A stretch of 64,000 nt of DNA from Hypericum androsaemum (Eukaryota; Streptophyta; Magnoliopsida; Malpighiales; Hypericaceae), in contig OZ023187.1 of NCBI GenBank assembly GCA_963995505.1, positions 18,452,584-18,516,583 on the forward strand. Reading direction: 5' to 3'. Below the pieces are notes generated by a model. The model was given only the letters and a program-made list of their open reading frames with translations, did no database searches and was not told where the DNA came from. How positions within the stretch are numbered: the first letter of the stretch is position 1; every line of letters starts with the position of its first letter. Below, piece after piece: positions 59,001 through 64,000 of the stretch. The translations under genes and the position numbers were made by a program.

Positions 59001-61301
59001 ATACTACTTTCACAGATTCTCTTTCAGCTCCTCCAAATTGGAAGCAATTATTGGATGGCGTGGGCAAGTCCTGCGTCCACAGATGACCAACCATTTGTTA
59101 GTTTATCCACGTTACTGGCCGTGTATGTAGCTTTGGGTTTTGGAAGCTCTTTGTGCATATTGTCGAGGTCCACTCTTCTATTTACGGCCGGGTACAAGAC
59201 AGCAACAATACTCTTCAACAAAATGCATTACTGCATATTCCGGGCTCCTATGTCTTTCTTTGATGCCACGCCTAGTGGACGCATTCTGAATAGAGTAAGT
59301 TAATTCATTTTGCACTCAGCTTTCTTCACTAGCTTTTTGAATTTTGGAACTTTCAGTTGATGGTCTTGTCTGTTCTCTTTGCAGGCCTCTACAGACCAAA
59401 GTGAAGTTGATACACAGCTCGCATTTTCAGTCGGATCAGTCGCTTTCACTTCGATCCAACTTCTCGGTATTATTGCGGTGATGTCTCAGGTGGCATGGCA
59501 AGTTTTTCTAGTTTTTATCCCGCTGCTTGCTATCAGCTTATGGTATCAGGTATATTACTTATCCCAACATCTTCTAAATCGGCCGCACTTCGCACTTGGT
59601 AGAAAGATAACCATAGGCATGCTTACAACTTTTTTTCGTGCAGCAATATTACATATCTTCAGCTAGAGAGCTTTCGAGGTTGGTGGGAGTCTGCAAAGCG
59701 CCATGTATCCAACATTTTGCTGAAACTATTTCAGGGTCAATGACCATCAGAAGCTTCGATCAACAATCGAGATTCTCCGAAACAAATATGAAGCTGTCAG
59801 ATGCATATTCTCGGCCCAAGTTCCATATCGCAGGAGCAATGGAATGGCTTTGCTTCCGCTTAGATATATTTTCCACCATTACTTTTGGTTTCTCATTGTT
59901 TTTCCTAATTTCTTTCCAGAATGGAATCAACCCAGGTTAGTACTTCTTTCTCATTATTGGTATTGTGCTACATTTTCTTATCCGCTAAGTTTCTTCTCCC
60001 TGTTTTACATTTATTCTGAAGCAATCGCTGGTTTGGCCGTAACCTACGGGTTGAACCTGAATATGCTTCAAACATGGGTGATATGGAACCTCTGCCGACT
60101 GGAAAACAAAATAATATCAATAGAGAGAATTCTGCAGTACATGTCTATTCCTAGCGAGCCTCCTCTTGTGATCGAAGAATTCGAAGCAAACCGAGCTGGC
60201 TCATGGCCGTCACATGGAGAAGTTGATATCCTGAACCTACAGGTTGTATTCCTCATGTACTTCGTTGATTACCCTTTTTCTCACGCATTCTCAATGTCAT
60301 TGACAATTTGACGATTTTATTGCCGTAATTTTAGGTCCGGTATGCCCCACATATGCCACTTGTGTTGCAAGGCCTCACATGCTCTTTCTCCGGTGGGAAG
60401 AAAACTGGAATTGTTGGAAGAACAGGCAGTGGAAAATCAACACTAATCCAGGCACTCTTTAGAATTGTGGAGCCAACAGCTGGTCAGATTACTATTGATA
60501 GTGTAGACATCACATCGATTGGACTGCACGATCTGCGGTCGAAATTGAGCATAATTCCTCAGGATCCCACCATGTTTGAAGGCACAATAAGAAGCAATCT
60601 TGACCCGCTAGAAGAGTACATGGATGAACAAATCTGGGAGGTGTGTCCCTAACTCGTATATGAACTCTGTCCCGACATCAGTGATTGACCAATGCGCATT
60701 CTAACTCGTATCTCTTATGGTCTCAGGCTCTTGACAAGTGCCAACTTGGAGATGAAGTCAGGAAGAAGGAAAAGAAGCTAGATTCTGAAGGTTATTTATC
60801 TATCTTACCATTTTAACGACTCCTCGATACATCTTATAGTCTAGTTCTGACTCATCAAACTGGCGCTTGCAGTGACCGAGAACGGAGAGAACTGGAGCAT
60901 GGGTCAGAGGCAACTTGTCTGCCTTGGTCGCGTTTTACTGAAGAAGAGCAAAGTCTTGGTACTCGATGAAGCCACCGCTTCGGTCGACACAGCTACAGAT
61001 AACCTAATTCAACAGACCCTCAGGCAACACTTCTCAGACAGTACAGTCATAACCATTGCTCATCGGATCACGTCTGTTCTCGACAGTGATACGGTCCTGC
61101 TCTTGAGTAACGGTAAATATCACATCACAGGCCTGCAGATATCTTCCGAGTTCTGTGGTACTCCATTTCCTTTATATATGTCCCCTTGGTGCAGGTTTGA
61201 TCGAGGAATTCGATTCTCCATCGCGGTTGTTGGAAAACAAGTCATCTTCCTTCTCGCAACTGGTGGCAGAGTACACGGTGAGATCGAATACCAGCGTCTA
61301 G
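56017..61301 (+). CDS. ABCC (MRP-type) ABC transporter, right copy, 10 exons, 1501 aa
   Basis: Exons: 56017-58401, 58488-58574, 58656-59294, 59385-59549, 59644-59935, 60022-60242, 60335-60640, 60727-60790, 60873-61112, 61195-61301; all GT..AG, and intron positions are identical to the left copy. Domain order TMD0, TMD1, NBD1 (Walker [10 protein letters not shown] 665-673, LSGGQKQ about 755, [10 protein letters not shown] about 777), TMD2, NBD2 (Walker [10 protein letters not shown] 1291-1299, WSMGQRQ about 1394, [12 protein letters not shown] about 1413). It transports conjugates or organic anions, probably at the tonoplast, by family analogy. It differs from the left copy by a TAG 11 codons earlier, a longer N-terminus ([10 protein letters not shown] insert) and Ala for Ser in Walker A of NBD1. 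No disabling change. Confidence 0.93.
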
Positions 61302-62497
61302 AAGTCGAACGGGTCGAATCACGCGGTCTCAGAATGATCTTCTAGCCTCGATGATGGCGATAAACAACCAGTAGTCCCTTAAGCAGATTTGAAGCATGTA
61401 GCGATGATAGTGTAACGCATGCATAACATTTATGATGAATGAAGCTTCATAGATTTTGCAGCTTCCCACTAATTTGTCTTCCAACTTCTTATCATCTCTT
61501 ATGTTCCGGAAGTGAAAAAATGCAATGGATAAATAACAATATTTTTAAAATCGAACGGGGAGGCGATCTGGGCTGCTTGATAGTCCTCCAAGTTTTGGTA
61601 AAAAAATGACCTGGCCTCAATGTCGAGACATGGTCCTATTGGTTAAGCCGCTGGTCAGACTACATTTTTACCCTTGTGTGGGCTTGGACTCAAATTACCT
61701 CCTAGGCCTTGTATGAGCCTGTGGCTTAGTGTATGCCGCAAGAAAGCTATCACTTATCTTTGAATTGTTTTTCCTTATTGGCTATATCATTAAAATTTTA
61801 TAACTGTCATAAAGTATCTTACCTTTCTAAAGAAATTCATTTAACTTTTTTTTTGTTCCATATTAATGACATTTCAATATATTAATGAAAATTTAAGATG
61901 GAACCATCTTCCAATACTTCCGTGGATTTTTTATTGTTCCTCCACCGTTCCACCGAAAAAGGAGCTTGTCTAATTGGTGAAAGGTCTTGACCAACCTTTA
62001 AATTTCAAACTTTGTAAATAGAATCTACATTGCTCGAAGTACCGTCTCTTTTATATTGCCCGGTGATATTAGATATCCGAGGCCATAAGATGCTGAGACT
62101 AAGATCGAATTAACAAGGTTATAAAGTGAGCTAACCAAAAACCTTAAATCAGAACAATCTTCGGAACTTCCATAGATTTTCCAATCCACGTGACGACATT
62201 TTAATATAAATTTGCATTTTATCATAAGTGTTTGTTGGTATAAGAGTTATTTTATTAGTACGATGTCAATATACGTATTCCCATAAATATCAATCCCCAC
62301 AACTCGAATTAATGCTGAATTTTTATCACTACTCAAGTCAACTAGTGCCGGAAGGTAATTAATTATTATAATACAAGGTTTTTATTGCAAGTATTATTAT
62401 AATATGATGTTCAGAAGTTAATTCTATAAGTACGATGTTCTGATATTCTATTAGTACCCATTACTGCCGTTGCATGGGCTACGAAGAACAACAAAGC
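61302..62497. other. Spacer between right ABCC and RLP genes
   Basis: ABCC 3' flank then RLP upstream DNA. It aligns, inverted, with 15175-14386 and 12277-11698 in the left arm. No gene or element recognised. Confidence 0.65.
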
Positions 62498-64000
62498 ATG
62501 GATTGTTCCCTATGGCAATTCCAAGTTCTCAAGCTCCTCTTCTTGTCCTTCAACTTTCTTACTGCAATATCTTCTCCATCCAACATCTCATCCTCTCCAA
62601 CAAATCCAACACCACCATTGTGCCATCCCACAGAAAGCCTTGCACTGCTACAATTCAAGAACACAATGACCCTCGATTGCTCAATCTCCGAATACATCGA
62701 TGCAACGGGAGAGTTCAATCCGAGGACAGCATCCTGGAAGGCCAGTGTTGATTGCTGCTCATGGAATGGTGTCACTTGTGACGAGCTTACTGGCCAGGTG
62801 ACAGGCCTTGATCTTGGCCTTAGTTGCCTTACTGGCATTATAGATCCAAACAGCACCCTATTCTGGCTAACGCACCTCCGGGGCCTTAGCCTGGCTTCCA
62901 ATGATCACACTGGCTCTTCAATCTCAGCGGGTTTCGGTCGGTTTGCTAGCTTGGAACACCTTAATCTTCAGTCTTCGTTCTTTTCTGGAACTGTTTCGCC
63001 TGGTATGTCCCATCTTTCCAAGCTAGTTTCACTTGATCTTTCGCAAAATGGGGGGCTCGTATTTGGGAGACACAATTTCATGAAGCTTGTCCAAAACCTG
63101 ACACAATTGAGCGATCTGATCTTGGACTACGTAGATATGTCGTCTGTTGCTGTTACTTCTTACCAGAACTTGTCATCTTCATTGAAATCTATGAGTCTGT
63201 TGCGCTGTCATTTGGTAGGAGTTCTTCCAGAGGAGATTTTCCACTTGCCAAATCTTGAGAAGCTGGTGCTTCGAGCTAATCCTCGCCTCAATGGTAGTTT
63301 CCCTTCCATGTTCAACCGGAGTAGCCCCATAAGAATTTTGGATCTCTCTGAAACAGGATTCTCCGGAGATATACCGACCTCGATCCGAAGCTTGAACTAC
63401 TTGGATCTTAGTAACAGTTGTTTACAAGGGCCAATTCCAACTTCACTTGGTAACCTCTCAGGATTAACTTACTTGGAACTTGCTTTCAACATCTCACTGG
63501 TCTTACTCCCTCATCTCTAGCAAAACTGAAGCTGCTCACCCATTTATCCATATTCTCAAACGACCTCACCGGCTCTATACCAGATGTTTTCCTCAACTTT
63601 ACCAGTCTATCCACATTAGATCTTGCATCTAATTTATTGTCAGGTCAGATTCCACCATCAATCTTTGACCCGCAGGAACTTATCGACCTCGACCTCTCGT
63701 ATACCCAACTCTCCGGTCATCTTCCCAACCAAACAAATAAACATTCCATTCTGTATAGCCTAGTCCTTTCAAACAACTTGCTCAATGGCGCAGTTCCTCC
63801 TTCCGTTTTCGCTCTTCCTTCTCTGTGTGAGATGGACCTCAGCCATAACTATCTTGGTGGCGAAACTCCCGAGTTCGAAACTACAACCTTGGTGAGCATT
63901 GATTTGAGCAACAATTATCTTCAAGGATCAATTCCGAGCTCGGTCTTTGACGTTGGAGCTGCTGAGAGGATAGACTTCTCATCAAATAAGTTCAATGGTA
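62498..64000 (+). CDS. LRR receptor-like protein (RLP), 5' part, with an apparent frameshift
   Basis: Cell-surface RLP; such proteins pair with SOBIR1/BAK1-type kinases to sense ligands. I chose ATG 62498 (MDCSLWQFQVLKLLFLSFNF) because it aligns with the start of the left copy; an upstream in-frame ATG is at 62474. A hydrophobic signal peptide (about 1-27) is followed by an LRR N-cap (CHPTESLALLQFKN, SWKASVDCCSWNGVTCD) and LRRs (LxxLxxLxLxxN pattern). The frame ends at TAG 63520, but LRR coding continues in the next frame from about 63490 (LTGLTPSSLAKLKLLTHL onward) to the window end. Alignment with the left copy (TTTCAACCAGCTC against TTTCAACATCTC) shows one base lost near 63490. Either a young pseudogene or a sequence error. 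The membrane helix would lie beyond the window. Confidence 0.75.

Larger units (their letters stand above)
52780..64000 (+). repeat. Right arm of the inverted DC1-ABCC-RLP duplication
   Basis: The same order on the plus strand, in about 11 kb up to the window end. The upstream part of the DC1 gene (51034-52780) has no partner in the left arm within this window, apart from the separate minus-strand pseudogene at 42473-45461. Confidence 0.85.

Overview
This is nuclear DNA from a flowering plant, most likely a eudicot; I cannot name the genus. The evidence is intron-split genes with GT..AG junctions, plant-restricted families (DC1 zinc-finger proteins, LRR receptor-like proteins, full-length ABCC transporters, F-box/DUF295) and a dense load of plant-type LTR retrotransposons, LINEs and MITEs.

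Layout. The backbone is an inverted duplication of a three-gene cassette, DC1 protein -> ABCC transporter -> LRR receptor-like protein (RLP). The right arm (51.0-64.0 kb, + strand) is compact: an intact two-exon DC1 gene, an intact ten-exon ABCC gene, and an RLP that runs off the window and carries one apparent frameshift. The left arm (34.8 kb down to 1 kb, - strand) has the same order and orientation relative to itself, swollen by insertions: a DC1 pseudogene split by a 7.3-kb Copia element, an intact ABCC gene, then an RLP pseudogene holding a 591-bp TRIM-like element. Between the left ABCC and RLP lies a LINE that itself contains an ORF1-only LINE and a deleted Copia element.

The centre (34.9-51.0 kb) holds an F-box/DUF295 pseudogene, a second Copia element (36.2-41.9 kb), another DC1 pseudogene (minus strand) split by a 2.4-kb solo LTR, and two tandem copies of only the 3' end of a DC1 gene. 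The first of these copies has a solo LTR in its flank, and the second preserves the matching empty site.

Function. The genes likely to make protein are the two ABCC transporters, the 973-residue DC1 protein and possibly the right RLP. RLPs sense extracellular ligands, ABCC proteins move conjugates and organic anions across (mostly vacuolar) membranes, and DC1 proteins are zinc-binding and often stress-related. Nothing in the sequence shows that they act together; they look like neighbours copied as a block. I found no tRNA, rRNA, CRISPR array or new enzymatic system. The most unusual content is structural: the inverted cassette, an ORF1-only LINE family, several 12-20-bp insertions that look like bare LINE tails, and insertion sites that can be read to the base from target-site duplications (TSDs).
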